Origin: Chelativorans salis | GTDB taxonomy: Bacteria > Pseudomonadota > Alphaproteobacteria > Rhizobiales > Rhizobiaceae | Length of the DNA stretch: 64,000 nt | Direction: 5' to 3' | NCBI RefSeq assembly: GCF_025336525.1 | Contig: NZ_JAOCZP010000010.1 | Location: 62,001 to 126,000, forward strand | Shown: positions 24,693 to 33,812 of the stretch, one piece after another | Layout of the letters: every line of letters starts with the position of its first letter | Position numbering within the stretch: position 1 is the stretch's first letter | The notes under the pieces: generated by a model | The model's input: the letters and a program-made list of their open reading frames with translations, nothing else | What the model was told of the DNA's origin: nothing | The model's database searches: none | Made by a program: the position numbers and the translations under genes

Positions 24693-25496
24693 ATGGACGA
24701 TCGCCCTGCCACCGAAACCCAGTCACCTACCGGTCTTGAGGCACTCCGCGAGCGTCTCCGCCTGCTCTACCATGGCCATTCTTCCGGTGCGCTGCGCTTT
24801 CAATACGCCGTGATGATGGTCGATCTCCTGATCGTCGTCTTCTTCGTCGCCAGTCCTGTGCTCCGCGAGCGCCCATCCTTCCTCTGGATAGACTATTCGA
24901 TCGCGACTCTCCTCGCACTCGACATCACTGCCCGCGCAATGGCGTCCAAAGACGCTCCGCGGTGGCTGAGGCAGCCGACGAGCATTGTGGACGTGTTTAT
25001 CCTGCTGACGTTGCTCTTTCCGCTGTGGCTGGCCAACCTGGGATTCCTGCGCGTTTTGCGTCTGTGGTCGCTGTCGCGCAGCGGAGTGTTCTGGCGGCCT
25101 CTGGTCAGGCGCGGCTATGCCCCTTGGCGCGAGGTCGTGCAGTCCGCCGTCAACCTGATCACCTTTCTCTTTGTGGTAACGGGCTTCATCTACACGTTCT
25201 TCTTTCGGAAAGGGTCCGGTTTTACCGGCTATATCGACGCCCTCTATTTCACTGTAACGAGCATGACCACCACGGGTTACGGTGACATCCTGCTGCCGGG
25301 ACCATGGGGCAAGCTTACGGCCGTCGTGATCATGCTGGCGGGAATCTCTCTCTTCATTCGCTTGGGGCAGGCCATTTTCCGACCGCAGAAAGTCAGGTAT
25401 CCCTGCCCACAGTGCGGGCTGCAGCGCCACGATCCGGACGCGGTTCACTGCAAGGCCTGCGGCTACATGCTAAAGATCCCGGATCCGGACGAGTGA
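24693..25496 (+). CDS. Voltage-gated-type potassium channel with C-terminal zinc ribbon
   Basis: Start at 24693 (MDDRPATETQSPTGLEALRE). It has a six-helix layout: S1 (MMVDLLIVVFFVASPVL), S2/S3, an S4-like RVLRLWSLSRSGVFWRPLVR with spaced arginines, S5, and the pore loop TSMTTTGYGDILLPG with the K+ filter TTGYGD, then S6. After the pore a short cytoplasmic tail holds four cysteines (YPCPQCGLQRHDPDAVHCKA-CGY), a zinc-ribbon-like fold. This combination is found in some proteobacterial Kch-like channels; the tail could sense or bind a partner. It forms a tetrameric channel in the inner membrane. Intact gene among decayed sequence. Confidence 0.9.
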   Translation: MDDRPATETQSPTGLEALRERLRLLYHGHSSGALRFQYAVMMVDLLIVVFFVASPVLRERPSFLWIDYSIATLLALDITARAMASKDAPRWLRQPTSIVDVFILLTLLFPLWLANLGFLRVLRLWSLSRSGVFWRPLVRRGYAPWREVVQSAVNLITFLFVVTGFIYTFFFRKGSGFTGYIDALYFTVTSMTTTGYGDILLPGPWGKLTAVVIMLAGISLFIRLGQAIFRPQKVRYPCPQCGLQRHDPDAVHCKACGYMLKIPDPDE

Positions 25497-25706
25497 AACC
25501 CTTTGCGATGTCGTGTGCTGATCGGTGTGGAATAAGGAGACTGACTCAACTTGGATCACGTGGGCAAGAATACTGCGCTGATCAGCCTGGCTCCGAGGAG
25601 ACAAATCGTGCCGCGCCCCATATATCTGGCGCGCCACCGGCTTGAGCTTGCCTTGGGCTTGGAGCGCGTCGACTGTCGGGAACGCTGACCAGTCCAGACG
25701 CAGAAA

Positions 25707-25805
25707 TCAGCCGAAGGTGGATAGGTTCTCCCAAAACCTCTTCCTTCCGCCGAGACCACGGCGGACGACGAGATAGCGATCCAGCTCTCGAGACAGTGTG
25801 CTCAT
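25707..25805 (-). pseudogene. N-terminal fragment of a second tyrosine recombinase
   Basis: Starts MSTLSRELDRYLVVRRGLGG, the usual opening of plasmid-borne integrases in tandem sets, and stops after 32 codons through a frame change. Its ATG overlaps the TGA of the recombinase upstream (ATGA at 25802-25805), the coupling seen in recombinase-in-trio (RIT) elements. Confidence 0.5.
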
Positions 25806-26215
25806 GCCACACCTCCTGCGGTCGGCCACGGCTGTGCGATTGAGCGCAGGCCTTCGACATCGAGCCTTGCATAGAGCATCGTCGTCGTGCGGGAGCGATG
25901 ACGCAGCGTGTCACTGATTTCCTCCAGCGAAGCGCCATTCTGAACCAGATTGGTCGCCAGGCTGTGGCGGAGAATGTGGGCGCCCACAGGGCGCAGGCGG
26001 CTTCAGCCCCGTCCTGTCGTACGCTTTGCGCAGGATATCGTTCAGAACCTGGGCGTCCGTGAACGGGCGGTGCGGTGGCCAACCTATCACGAACAGCGAT
26101 CGCGATGTGGTCACGCGTTCGAGCTTGATGTAATCGGCCAGCGCCTATCCGACTTCGGGCAGAAGCGGTGGCCTGTCGTGTCTGTCGCCCTTGCCGCGAA
26201 CAAGGATTTCTCCCG
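25802..26215 (-). pseudogene. Tyrosine recombinase / phage-type integrase, C-terminal part, broken
   Basis: Reads DIDWRSGEILVRGKGDRHDR, PLLPEVG-stop-ALADYIKL, FTDAQVLNDILRKAYDRTGL, then after a frame change GAHILRHSLATNLVQNGASL, EEISDTLRHRSRTTTMLYAR. The catalytic box HxLRH..A, H (RHRS) and Tyr (MLYAR) are present. An in-frame stop, a frameshift and the missing N-terminal part make it inactive. Probably the relic of a RIT-type mobile element. Confidence 0.7.
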
Positions 26216-26331
26216 AGCGCCAATCGATATCGCTGTAAACGTCTCCAGGTTACGGAGGGCCTGTGACAGCATGCGGATCCTTCATCACAGTCTTGTTACT
26301 GCATTTAACATTCCGTGTGATATCATGCAGG

Positions 26332-26356
26332 GATCGAGTGCAGTAAGCACTCGATC
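26332..26356 (+). promoter_or_regulatory. Perfect hairpin in the leader of the 26377 gene
   Basis: GATCGAGTGC and GCACTCGATC are perfect 10-bp arms around AGTAA, ending 20 bases before the ATG at 26377. A TTGTTA..TGATATCAT promoter-like pair lies just upstream (26293-26325). The hairpin may be an operator or an RNA structure near the ribosome site. Confidence 0.45.
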
Positions 26357-26376
26357 TAGGTGAGGTTGGAACCATC

Positions 26377-26724
26377 ATGAACACACCCGAGTGGACGAAA
26401 CCGGCCTTCTTCGGAGCGGTGGGTGGCGCTTTCGCGCTTGCCGTCATTGGCTTTACATGGGGTGGCTGGGTTACTAGTGGCACAGCTAATGCTATGTCCG
26501 AGAAAGCAGCTAAAGCGGCAGTGGTTGCGGTGTTGGTCCCACATTGTGTCGAAAGGGCGCAAAGTGATCCGCGTGCAGCCGAAGTAATGGCCGAACTCGC
26601 TGCGGCAACTGCCTACAGCCGCCGTGCAGTGATTGAAAAGGCCGGTTGGGCGACACCAATCGGCACCGAAAAACCAAATCGGGAGCTCGCGCAGGCCTGT
26701 CAGCAGGTGCTCATAAGCTCGTGA
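26377..26724 (+). CDS. Small membrane-anchored hypothetical protein, 115 aa
   Basis: An N-terminal membrane segment (FFGAVGGAFALAVIGFTWGGWV) is followed by an alanine-rich helix and a periplasmic part with two cysteines (VLVPHCVERA; LAQACQQVL). Such proteins, without known role, are widespread in Rhizobiales. Ribosome site AGGTTGG stands before the ATG. Intact, with its own promoter region. Confidence 0.7.
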   Translation: MNTPEWTKPAFFGAVGGAFALAVIGFTWGGWVTSGTANAMSEKAAKAAVVAVLVPHCVERAQSDPRAAEVMAELAAATAYSRRAVIEKAGWATPIGTEKPNRELAQACQQVLISS

Positions 26725-26744
26725 TATCATGAGCCTGTCGCAGT

Positions 26745-27093
26745 CCAGGCGCGCAACTTCTGCCCAGGGACCGCCGGGACGTAGCACAACGCTTCGCTGC
26801 GACAGGCCGCTCAGCGGCGGGCGGAGCCTCCGGCGTGAGCGGGTGGTTGTTGAAGCGCCAGCGGCCTGTTCGCGCTGCATCGCGTATGGCGAGGATATCA
26901 CCGAGACGCTGGAAGTGATCCCGCGCCAATGGAAGGTCATCCAGACGGTGCGCGAGAAGTTCACGTGTCGGGATGTCGAAGCACAATCCTGTCGCCAAGG
27001 CGATCAATTACATGTTTGAGAAGGATCGCTGGGCGGCCTTCACCAACTTCCTTGAGAATGGCCGGATTTGCCTCGGCAACAATGCCGCGGAAG
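26745..27093 (+). mobile_element. IS66-family transposase remnant
   Basis: Two parts of a TnpC transposase are joined: the zinc-binding region (RRERVVVEAPAACSRC, ITETLEVIPRQWKVIQTVRE-KFTCRD) and the C-terminal catalytic part (NPVAKAINYMFEKDRWAAFT, NFLENGRICLGNNAAEE). The DDE core between them is deleted and frames differ. It ends abruptly against the IS110 fragment. Confidence 0.75.
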
Positions 27094-27094
27094 A

Positions 27095-27687
27095 GCCCTC
27101 AGCCGCGCCGCATCGGCCGGCGTCGGCGCCAGACGCCACAGCGCGATCCGCCACGCTGCGGCGGGATCGCCGCCAAAGTCGAGCATTTGCGGATAGTAGC
27201 GCCAGAGCTGTTCGCGCAACCGGTTGGCAAGCCGGTTGCGTTCCTGCTGCAGGTCTTCGCTCATTCGCGACCACTCCCGCAACTCGATCTCCAGCGGATC
27301 ATCCAGCGACAACCTGCGAAAGGCTGGCCGATCGGTGCGCAGGGCGCTGGCCAGGACCTACGCATCGCGACGATCATCCTTGGCGCCGGCAACGCTGAAG
27401 CGGTCGCGGAAACGATCAAGTTGCTTAGGATTGACCGCATAGACGTGGAATTCCCGCTCCAACAGCGCTTCCACCACCGGCCCATGCGGCACCTCGATGG
27501 CGACGGCGATCGCGGCCGGCTCATCACCAGTCCTCTCCGTCAGCCAGTCACAAGCCTCGGCGAGACCACCGCCGCCATGCGAAACCGAGCGTTCCCCGAC
27601 AGGCTGGCCGCTCGCATCCAGCAGACACACCTGATGGCACTCCGTCGCCCAATCGATGCCGGCAAACCATCGAACCTCTCCTGTCAT
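27095..27687 (-). mobile_element. IS110-family transposase, truncated and interrupted
   Basis: Start at 27687 (MTGEVRWFAGIDWATECHQV). It has the DEDD transposase N-terminal domain with the Asp of GIDWA, Glu in AIEVPHGPVV, and AKDDRRDA. A TAG follows RRDA directly, but the same frame continues VLASALRTDRPAFRRLSLDD and further to about 27095, where IS66 sequence begins. The C-terminal Transposase_20 domain is missing. Inactive. Confidence 0.8.
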
Positions 27688-27951
27688 GGACAAGACCTCC
27701 CTGATCGTCCGGACCACCGCGACACGCGTCGTTCCCTGTACTGGCGCTCGACGGCGCAACCTCCCACCGGACATCTGTCGCGGCCGTCCCATCGGGGTAC
27801 CAGTCCGCAACAGGTGCTCACGGGCACAGGGGGAGTACTATATGCCGAAATGACAGCACGGGGCGCGGCGGTGCTCATTCGCGTCTGTATTGGAATGCAC
27901 CAGAAATTCGAACCCACTTGCGAAGTATGATCCTTTGGTCATAGTCGTGCT

Positions 27952-30387
27952 ATGGCCAAGGCCGATTTACGAACATACAGAAGCAAGCGCGACTTCTCGA
28001 AGACTGCCGAGCCAGCGGGCGGAACCAACGGCGTTGCGGGCAACCATTTCGTCGTCCACAAGCATTCGGCGACCGCAGACCACTACGATCTGCGGCTTCA
28101 GGTGGGCGACGTGCTCAAGTGCTGGGCTGTGCCGAAAGGCCCGTCCCTTAATCCGGACGACAAGCGGCTGGCGGTTGAGACAGAGGACCATCCGCTCGAA
28201 TATATCGATTTCGAGGGCGTGATCCCCGAGGACGAGTATGGCGGCGGACCGATGATCGTCTGGGACGCCGGCGTCTGGGCGCCGATGGACGACATCGCAA
28301 AGAGCCTCGCCTCCGGCAATTTCAAATTCCGCCTGGCGGGCGAGAAGCTGAACGGCGGCTGGATGCTCACGCGGCTGAAGTCCACGGAGGGCGAGAAGAA
28401 GCGCAACTGGCTCCTGTTCAAGGAGCGGGACCTGGCCGCCGACGGCAAGCGTGACATCCTCGAAGAGCGGCCCGAAAGCGTCAAGAGCGGTCGGCGCATC
28501 GAGGAGCTGGTGGAAGAGCCGAAGCCGGTGGCGCGACCGCCCAGGCCCGGCAAGGTCCCCGGTGCGGCGAAGGCGCCGATGCCGGACCGCGTCGAGCCCC
28601 AACTCGCCACCGCCGCCGACCGGCCGCCGGACGGCGAGGACTGGCTGCATGAGATCAAGTTCGATGGGTACCGCACCATTGCGCATGTCTCGGAGGGCAC
28701 CGTGCGCCTGATCACGCGCAGCGGGTTGGACTGGACCAAGCGCTATCGCGGTCTCGCCGGCGCATTCGCGGCGCTCCGCTGCGACGGGGCCGTCATCGAC
28801 GGCGAGGTCGTGGTGCTCGATGATGGGGGCATCGCCCGCTTCGCGCTGCTGCAGGACGCGCTTGCCGAGGGAGAGGGCCATAAGCTTCTCTTCTACGCCT
28901 TCGACCTTCTCCATCTCGACGGCTGGAACCTCGCGAATGTCCCTCTCGAACGTCGCAAGGAATTGCTCTCCGGGCTGCTTTCGGGGCACGTGGGCGGGCA
29001 CTCGGCCATCCAGTACAGCGACCACGTGGCCGGCGACGGAAGGGCGTTCTACGAGCGGGTCAGCGAAATGGGCCTCGAAGGCATCGTGTCGAAGCGTGCC
29101 TCGGCGGGCTATCAGCAGGGCCGCTCGAAGAGCTGGACGAAGACCAAGGCCCTGCAGACGGGGGATTTCATCATCGCCGGCTACACCGTCTCCGAGGCCG
29201 CGGAGGGGATCGCCGCGCTGGCGCTCGGCGAATGGGAGGACGAGGAGCTCGCCTATCGCGGCAAGGTCGGTACCGGCTTCGACGCCGGGATGCTTGGCCG
29301 CCTGCGTGAGCGGCTGGAGCGGCTCCGGGACGGCGCAGTCAAGCTTGACGGCGCCCCGAAGGATGTCATCTGGGTGCGCCCATTGCTCACTGCGCACATC
29401 CACTACGCCAACCGCACCCAGGACAATATGCTTCGTCATGCCGTCTTCAAAGGCTTGCGGGAAGCAGAGCTGTCGCGTGAAGCTTCTCCGTTCGAGCGGA
29501 AGCGGCTGATCTCGGACGCCGATCTCGCCACCATCTGGGTGACCAACCCAACGCGGCGCCTTTTCGGCAGGTCTGGCCCCACCAAGCTGGACGTGGCCGT
29601 CTACTACGCGCTCGTCGGCGACTTCATGCTGCCGCACATTATGGGCCGGCCGGTCTCGCTGATGCGCTGCCCGACGGGCAAACCGCAGGACTGCTTCTTC
29701 CAGCGCCACGCATTCGCCGGCATGCCGTCCTCCGTCGCAACCTTCCAGTCCGTCAATTCCGAAGGCGAGGACAAGAGCTATCTCGCGGTGGAAGGCGCGA
29801 AGGCCTATCTGGCGCTCGCCCAGTTCGGCGTCGTCGAGTTCCACACCTGGGGCGCGATGCGCAAAAGGCTGGAAAACCCAGACCGCATCGTCTTCGATCT
29901 CGATCCCGGCGAGGGGATAGCCTGGCGCGAGGTCGTCGAGGCGGCGGTTCATATTCGTGCCGAGCTGGAGGACCTTGGGCTCGTCCCCTTCGTCAAGACG
30001 ACAGGCGGCAAGGGTATCCACGTGGTGGTGCCTCTCAAGCCGAAGCTCGGCTGGAAGGAGATTCACCGACGCACGGGCGAGATTGCCGCGGCCCTTGCCG
30101 CGACAGCGCCCGACACCTTCACCACCAACATGGCGAAGGACAAGCGCCGGCGCCGCATCTTCATCGACTTCCACCGCAACGCCCGGGGCGCCACCGCGGC
30201 CGCCCCCTATTCGCTGCGCGCCCGGACCAACCTGCCGGCGTCGACGCCGCTGACGTGGGCCGATATCGAATCCATCGACGCTCCGGAAGATTTGAATTAT
30301 TCTTCGCTTCCAGGCTTGTTAACCACTTCCGGCGATCCTTGGGCCGAAATCTCGGACTTCGCCCGGGAGTTGCCGAAAGCAGAGTAG
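27952..30387 (+). CDS. ligD: ATP-dependent DNA ligase D (LigD)
   Basis: Central enzyme of bacterial non-homologous end joining. Three domains in the order seen in rhizobia and Pseudomonas: 3'-phosphoesterase (residues 30-165; HFVVHKHSATADHYDLRLQ), ATP ligase (about 205-510; catalytic Lys236 in LHEIKFDGYR, GLEGIVSKR motif), and primase-polymerase (about 525-810; DLDPGEG with metal-binding Asp residues, TTGGKGIHVVVPL). At 811 aa it is full length. First gene of a tight rightward cluster with ku. The ribosome site is weak. Confidence 0.95.
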   Translation: MAKADLRTYRSKRDFSKTAEPAGGTNGVAGNHFVVHKHSATADHYDLRLQVGDVLKCWAVPKGPSLNPDDKRLAVETEDHPLEYIDFEGVIPEDEYGGGPMIVWDAGVWAPMDDIAKSLASGNFKFRLAGEKLNGGWMLTRLKSTEGEKKRNWLLFKERDLAADGKRDILEERPESVKSGRRIEELVEEPKPVARPPRPGKVPGAAKAPMPDRVEPQLATAADRPPDGEDWLHEIKFDGYRTIAHVSEGTVRLITRSGLDWTKRYRGLAGAFAALRCDGAVIDGEVVVLDDGGIARFALLQDALAEGEGHKLLFYAFDLLHLDGWNLANVPLERRKELLSGLLSGHVGGHSAIQYSDHVAGDGRAFYERVSEMGLEGIVSKRASAGYQQGRSKSWTKTKALQTGDFIIAGYTVSEAAEGIAALALGEWEDEELAYRGKVGTGFDAGMLGRLRERLERLRDGAVKLDGAPKDVIWVRPLLTAHIHYANRTQDNMLRHAVFKGLREAELSREASPFERKRLISDADLATIWVTNPTRRLFGRSGPTKLDVAVYYALVGDFMLPHIMGRPVSLMRCPTGKPQDCFFQRHAFAGMPSSVATFQSVNSEGEDKSYLAVEGAKAYLALAQFGVVEFHTWGAMRKRLENPDRIVFDLDPGEGIAWREVVEAAVHIRAELEDLGLVPFVKTTGGKGIHVVVPLKPKLGWKEIHRRTGEIAAALAATAPDTFTTNMAKDKRRRRIFIDFHRNARGATAAAPYSLRARTNLPASTPLTWADIESIDAPEDLNYSSLPGLLTTSGDPWAEISDFARELPKAE

Positions 30388-30405
30388 TCACGTAGGAGAT
30401 CGTCA

Positions 30406-31290
30406 ATGGCACCGAGAGCGAGCTGGAAGGGCTACCTGAAGCTGAGCCTGGTGAGTTGTCCCGTCCGGCTCTATCCGGCCACCAGCACCCGTGACCGCAT
30501 CACCTTCAACCAGCTTCACAAGGAAACGCACAACCGGATCAACATGAAGCCGGTCGACCCGGAGCTCGGGCTCGTCGAGCGCTCGGATCTGGTCAAGGGC
30601 TATGAATACGAGGACAAGCAGTACATCATCATCGAGGATTCCGACCTCGAGAGCGTCAGGATCGAGTCCAACCACACGATGAGCATCGAAGCCTTCGTGG
30701 ACGCGGATTCGGTCGACGTCATTTACCAGGACGCACCCTACTATCTGGCGCCGGACGGCGCGATGGCCGAGGAGACCTTCGTGGTCTTGCGCGAGGCGCT
30801 GCGCAAGTCGGGCAAGCTGGCGATCGCCCGGCTGGTGCTTTCAAGCCGCGAGCGGGTGATCACCATTTCGCCGCGCGAGACTGGCATGTTCGTCTGCACG
30901 CTCAGAAACCCGAACGAGGTCCGCGGCACGGCCGAGTATTTCGGCAACATTCCCGTCGGCACCCCCGATCCTGAGATGTTGGAGCTTGCGGAAAGGCTGA
31001 TCGAGCAGAAGACGACCGAGTTCGATCCTATGGACTACGAGGATCGCTACGAGATTGCCTTGATGAACATGATTAAGGAGAAGCTGAAAGGTCACAAGCC
31101 GATCGTCGCCGCGGCACCCGAGCGCGGCAACGTCATCAACCTCATGGACGCGCTGAAGGCGTCGCTGTCGCAGTCGAAGCCGCCGGCGAAGAGCAAGACG
31201 AAAACGGAACCGGCGGCGAAGCCCGCCGCCAAGGCCGCTGCGGGCGGCGACAAGCCCGCGCCCAAGCGAGCGAGCCGGAAGAAGGCGTGA
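30406..31290 (+). CDS. ku: Ku DNA end-binding protein
   Basis: Starts MAPRASWKGYLKLSLVSCPV, the normal opening of bacterial Ku. The core includes SCPVRLYPATSTRDRITFNQ, VKGYEYEDKQYIIIEDSDLE, and the C-terminal MINLMDALKASL segment that recruits LigD. The tail is Lys/Ala-rich (residues 255-294), as in other alphaproteobacterial Ku proteins that bind DNA through it. It forms a ring homodimer on broken ends. 18 bases behind ligD; its stop overlaps the next gene. Confidence 0.95.
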   Translation: MAPRASWKGYLKLSLVSCPVRLYPATSTRDRITFNQLHKETHNRINMKPVDPELGLVERSDLVKGYEYEDKQYIIIEDSDLESVRIESNHTMSIEAFVDADSVDVIYQDAPYYLAPDGAMAEETFVVLREALRKSGKLAIARLVLSSRERVITISPRETGMFVCTLRNPNEVRGTAEYFGNIPVGTPDPEMLELAERLIEQKTTEFDPMDYEDRYEIALMNMIKEKLKGHKPIVAAAPERGNVINLMDALKASLSQSKPPAKSKTKTEPAAKPAAKAAAGGDKPAPKRASRKKA

Positions 31291-32378
31291 CCTCCGTCGC
31301 CGGAACCACGTTCGGCATCGTCGGTCCCCTGGCCGCCTTTCCCCGCCGGCTGGCCGCCCGCGAGGTGGAACGGCAGCACGGGCACTTGAGAAGCGGCGTC
31401 ACCCGCCGGACGTCCCATGTGGTCTTCGGCCGCAAGCTTCTCGAGCGCGACAGCGAGGCCAGAATCGAGGAACGCTTGGAGGCCGAATGCGGTGCGGGCC
31501 GCCGGCCGGTCAGCGAAAACGGCTTTCTCAGGCTTTTGGGGCTCCTGCAGGCGCCGGAGAGCCCGTCCGTCGACCGGCAGGCCCTGCTCGACCAGTCGGG
31601 ACTGTCCGAGCGGGAGCTTGCGCTCTTGTCGCTGTTCGACGCGTTCGAGCACGACAACGAGCCCTACTCCTTCCGCGACCTGATCCTGGCGAGGAAATAT
31701 GCCGGCCTGATCGCCGGCGGCGCCGGCTGGAGCACGATCGCCCGCTCCGTCCACCGCTCGTCCGGTCCGGTGACCTCGCTCACGGCGCTGTCGCTGGAGG
31801 CCGAGGGACGGGAGGCGATCTACGCCCGCATGGGCGAGCGGCTGAGCGAGCTCGACGGGCAACTGCTCCTGCCCATGGACCGGGCGGACGACGCAGAGCT
31901 GGAGGAGCTGTTCCAGCTTGCGGAGGAAGCCGAGGCCGAGGAGCGGCACGAGGAGGCGGCCGCGCTCTACGAACGCTGCCTGTCGATCGATCCGGGCGAC
32001 GCGGTCGCCGCCTTCAACCGTGCGAACAATCTCGGAGCGGTCGGCCGTTCGGAAGAGGCGCGCCGGGCCTATCTTCTCGCCCTGAAACTCGATCCCTCCT
32101 TCGTGGAGGCCTGGTTCAACCTGGCGAATCTTTCGAAGGCGGCGGGGCGGCCCCATGCGGCCCGGGAATGCCTGCGGGAGGCGATCCGGCTCGACGACGC
32201 ATACGAGGATGCCGTCTACAACCTTGCCGCGCTGGAGTTCGAGGCCGGCAATCTCGCCGAAGCACGGAGCTGGTGGGCCCGCTATCTGGAGCTCGACGAC
32301 CGATCCGAGTGGGCGCGCAACGCCGCGAAGGGCGTTCAGTTCGTCGATCTTCAGCTCGCCAAGAGAAGTGCCGGCTGA
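31287..32378 (+). CDS. TPR protein with BRCT-like N-terminus, associated with ku/ligD
   Basis: ATG overlaps the ku stop (ATGA). Residues 1-50 (TFGIVGPLAAFPRRLAAREV, TRRTSHVVFGRKLL) resemble a BRCT domain, which binds phosphoproteins at DNA damage. The middle (SVDRQALLDQSGLSERELAL, DLILARKYAGLIAGGAGWST) looks like a MerR-type helical region. The last 180 residues are TPR units (ALYERCLSIDPGDAVAAFNR; AYLLALKLDPSFVEAWFNLA; CLREAIRLDDAYEDAVYNLA). The position suggests a scaffold in end joining; this role is inferred. Confidence 0.8.
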   Translation: MTSVAGTTFGIVGPLAAFPRRLAAREVERQHGHLRSGVTRRTSHVVFGRKLLERDSEARIEERLEAECGAGRRPVSENGFLRLLGLLQAPESPSVDRQALLDQSGLSERELALLSLFDAFEHDNEPYSFRDLILARKYAGLIAGGAGWSTIARSVHRSSGPVTSLTALSLEAEGREAIYARMGERLSELDGQLLLPMDRADDAELEELFQLAEEAEAEERHEEAAALYERCLSIDPGDAVAAFNRANNLGAVGRSEEARRAYLLALKLDPSFVEAWFNLANLSKAAGRPHAARECLREAIRLDDAYEDAVYNLAALEFEAGNLAEARSWWARYLELDDRSEWARNAAKGVQFVDLQLAKRSAG

Positions 32379-33020
32379 ATGGGCGTGCGGTTTCTCCTCG
32401 ACGGCCTGCCGGAGGCACGCGCGACGATCCTGCTCGCCCACGGCGCCGGCGCGCCGATGGATTCGGCGTCCATGACGGCCGCCGCAACGGCGCTGGCCGA
32501 GGCCGGATTCCGCGTCGCACGCTTCGAGTTCGCCTATATGGCAAGCCGCCGGACGGAGGCCGGGCGCAAACCGCCGCCGCGTGCCGAAAGCCTGAAGGGC
32601 GAATACCAGGCGGCCGTCGAGAAGATCGCGTCGGACGGCCCGCTGATCATCGGCGGAAAGTCGATGGGCGGGCGCGTCGCGAGCATGGTGGCCGACGAAC
32701 TCCGCGACCGAGGCAGGATCGCCGGCCTGCTATGTCTCGGCTATCCGTTCCATCCTCCGGAGAAGCCGACACAGCTCAGGACGAAGCACCTTGCGGGCCT
32801 GAAGACGCCGACGCTGATCTGCCAAGGCACGCGCGACCCCTTCGGCACCCGTGAGGAGGTGGCGGGCTACGCGCTGTCGGACCGGATCGAGATCCTTTGG
32901 CTCGAGGACGGGGACCACGATCTGAAGCCGCGCAAAAAGATCTCTGGCTATTCCGCCGCCGACCATCTGAAAACCGTGGCGGAGGCGGTCGGGGCGTGGG
33001 CCGGGAAGATCATTCGCTGA
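32379..33020 (+). CDS. Alpha/beta hydrolase of the KANL3/Tex30 type
   Basis: 213 aa, starting one base after the preceding stop. It shows ATILLAHGAGAPMDS (HG oxyanion loop), the nucleophile elbow IIGGKSMGGRVASM (Ser in GKSMG), Asp in CQGTRDPFGTRE and His in LEDGDHDLKPR. Substrate unknown. Its coupling to the end-joining genes is tight, but its role there is unclear. Confidence 0.85.
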   Translation: MGVRFLLDGLPEARATILLAHGAGAPMDSASMTAAATALAEAGFRVARFEFAYMASRRTEAGRKPPPRAESLKGEYQAAVEKIASDGPLIIGGKSMGGRVASMVADELRDRGRIAGLLCLGYPFHPPEKPTQLRTKHLAGLKTPTLICQGTRDPFGTREEVAGYALSDRIEILWLEDGDHDLKPRKKISGYSAADHLKTVAEAVGAWAGKIIR

Positions 33021-33029
33021 TGACTGCGC

Positions 33030-33812
33030 ATGAAGATCGCGACGTTCAACATCAACGGCATCAATAAGCGTCTCGACAACCTTCTCGAATGGCTCGGCGA
33101 AACGGAGCCGGACGTGGTCTGCCTGCAGGAGTTGAAGGCGACCGATGCGCAGTTTCCGCGTTCAGCAGTGGAGGGCGCCGGCTATGGAGCCGTCTGGCGC
33201 GGCCAGTCCGCCTGGAACGGCGTTGCGATCCTTGCCCGCGGTGCCGAGCCCGTTCTGACGCGCCAAGAACTACCGGGTGATCCGTCCGACACTCAGGCAC
33301 GCTACATCGAGGCCGCAGTGAACGGCATCCTGATTGCCTCGCTCTACGCGCCCAACGGCAACCCACAACCGGGACCGAAATTCACCTATAAGCTCGCCTG
33401 GATGAAGCGGCTCGAAGCCCATGCGGGCGAGCTTCTTTCTGCCGGCGTCCCGATCGTGCTGGCCGGCGACTACAACGTCGTCCCGGAGCCGCGCGACATC
33501 TATCCCACCCGCTCTTACGACGACAACGCGCTCGTGCAACCACAAAGCCGCGTGGCCTTTGCCGGGTTACTTGCGCAGGGCTGGGTTGACGCGATTCGCG
33601 AGATCCTCCCGGGCGAGACAGTCTACACGTTTTGGGATTACCGGCGGAACCGGTGGCAGAGGAACGCAGGCCTACGCCTCGACCACTTTCTACTCAGCCC
33701 AAAAGTCGCGCGTTTCCTTGCCGATGCCGGCGTGGACAGCAACACCCGCGGCCGCCCCAACGCAAGCGATCACGCACCTACCTGGATTGAGTTGAATGGG
33801 TGGCCGGAATAG
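33030..33812 (+). CDS. xthA: Exodeoxyribonuclease III
   Basis: AP endonuclease / 3' exonuclease of the endonuclease-exonuclease-phosphatase fold. Key residues: Asn in TFNINGI, Glu in CLQELKA, Tyr in IASLYAPNG, Asp and Asn in VLAGDYNVVPEP, and the final NASDHAPTWIEL with Asp and His. 260 aa, normal length. It starts 9 bases behind the hydrolase gene and likely belongs to the same transcript, providing 3' end clean-up. Confidence 0.93.
   Translation: MKIATFNINGINKRLDNLLEWLGETEPDVVCLQELKATDAQFPRSAVEGAGYGAVWRGQSAWNGVAILARGAEPVLTRQELPGDPSDTQARYIEAAVNGILIASLYAPNGNPQPGPKFTYKLAWMKRLEAHAGELLSAGVPIVLAGDYNVVPEPRDIYPTRSYDDNALVQPQSRVAFAGLLAQGWVDAIREILPGETVYTFWDYRRNRWQRNAGLRLDHFLLSPKVARFLADAGVDSNTRGRPNASDHAPTWIELNGWPE

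Noticed and set aside
27967-30174. 735-codon open frame on the minus strand
   Set aside because: Exact antisense of ligD; composition follows from the GC-rich codons of the real gene and no family motif is present.
31092-32441. 449-codon minus frame over the TPR gene
   Set aside because: Antisense shadow; the plus strand shows TPR units and an overlapping start with ku.
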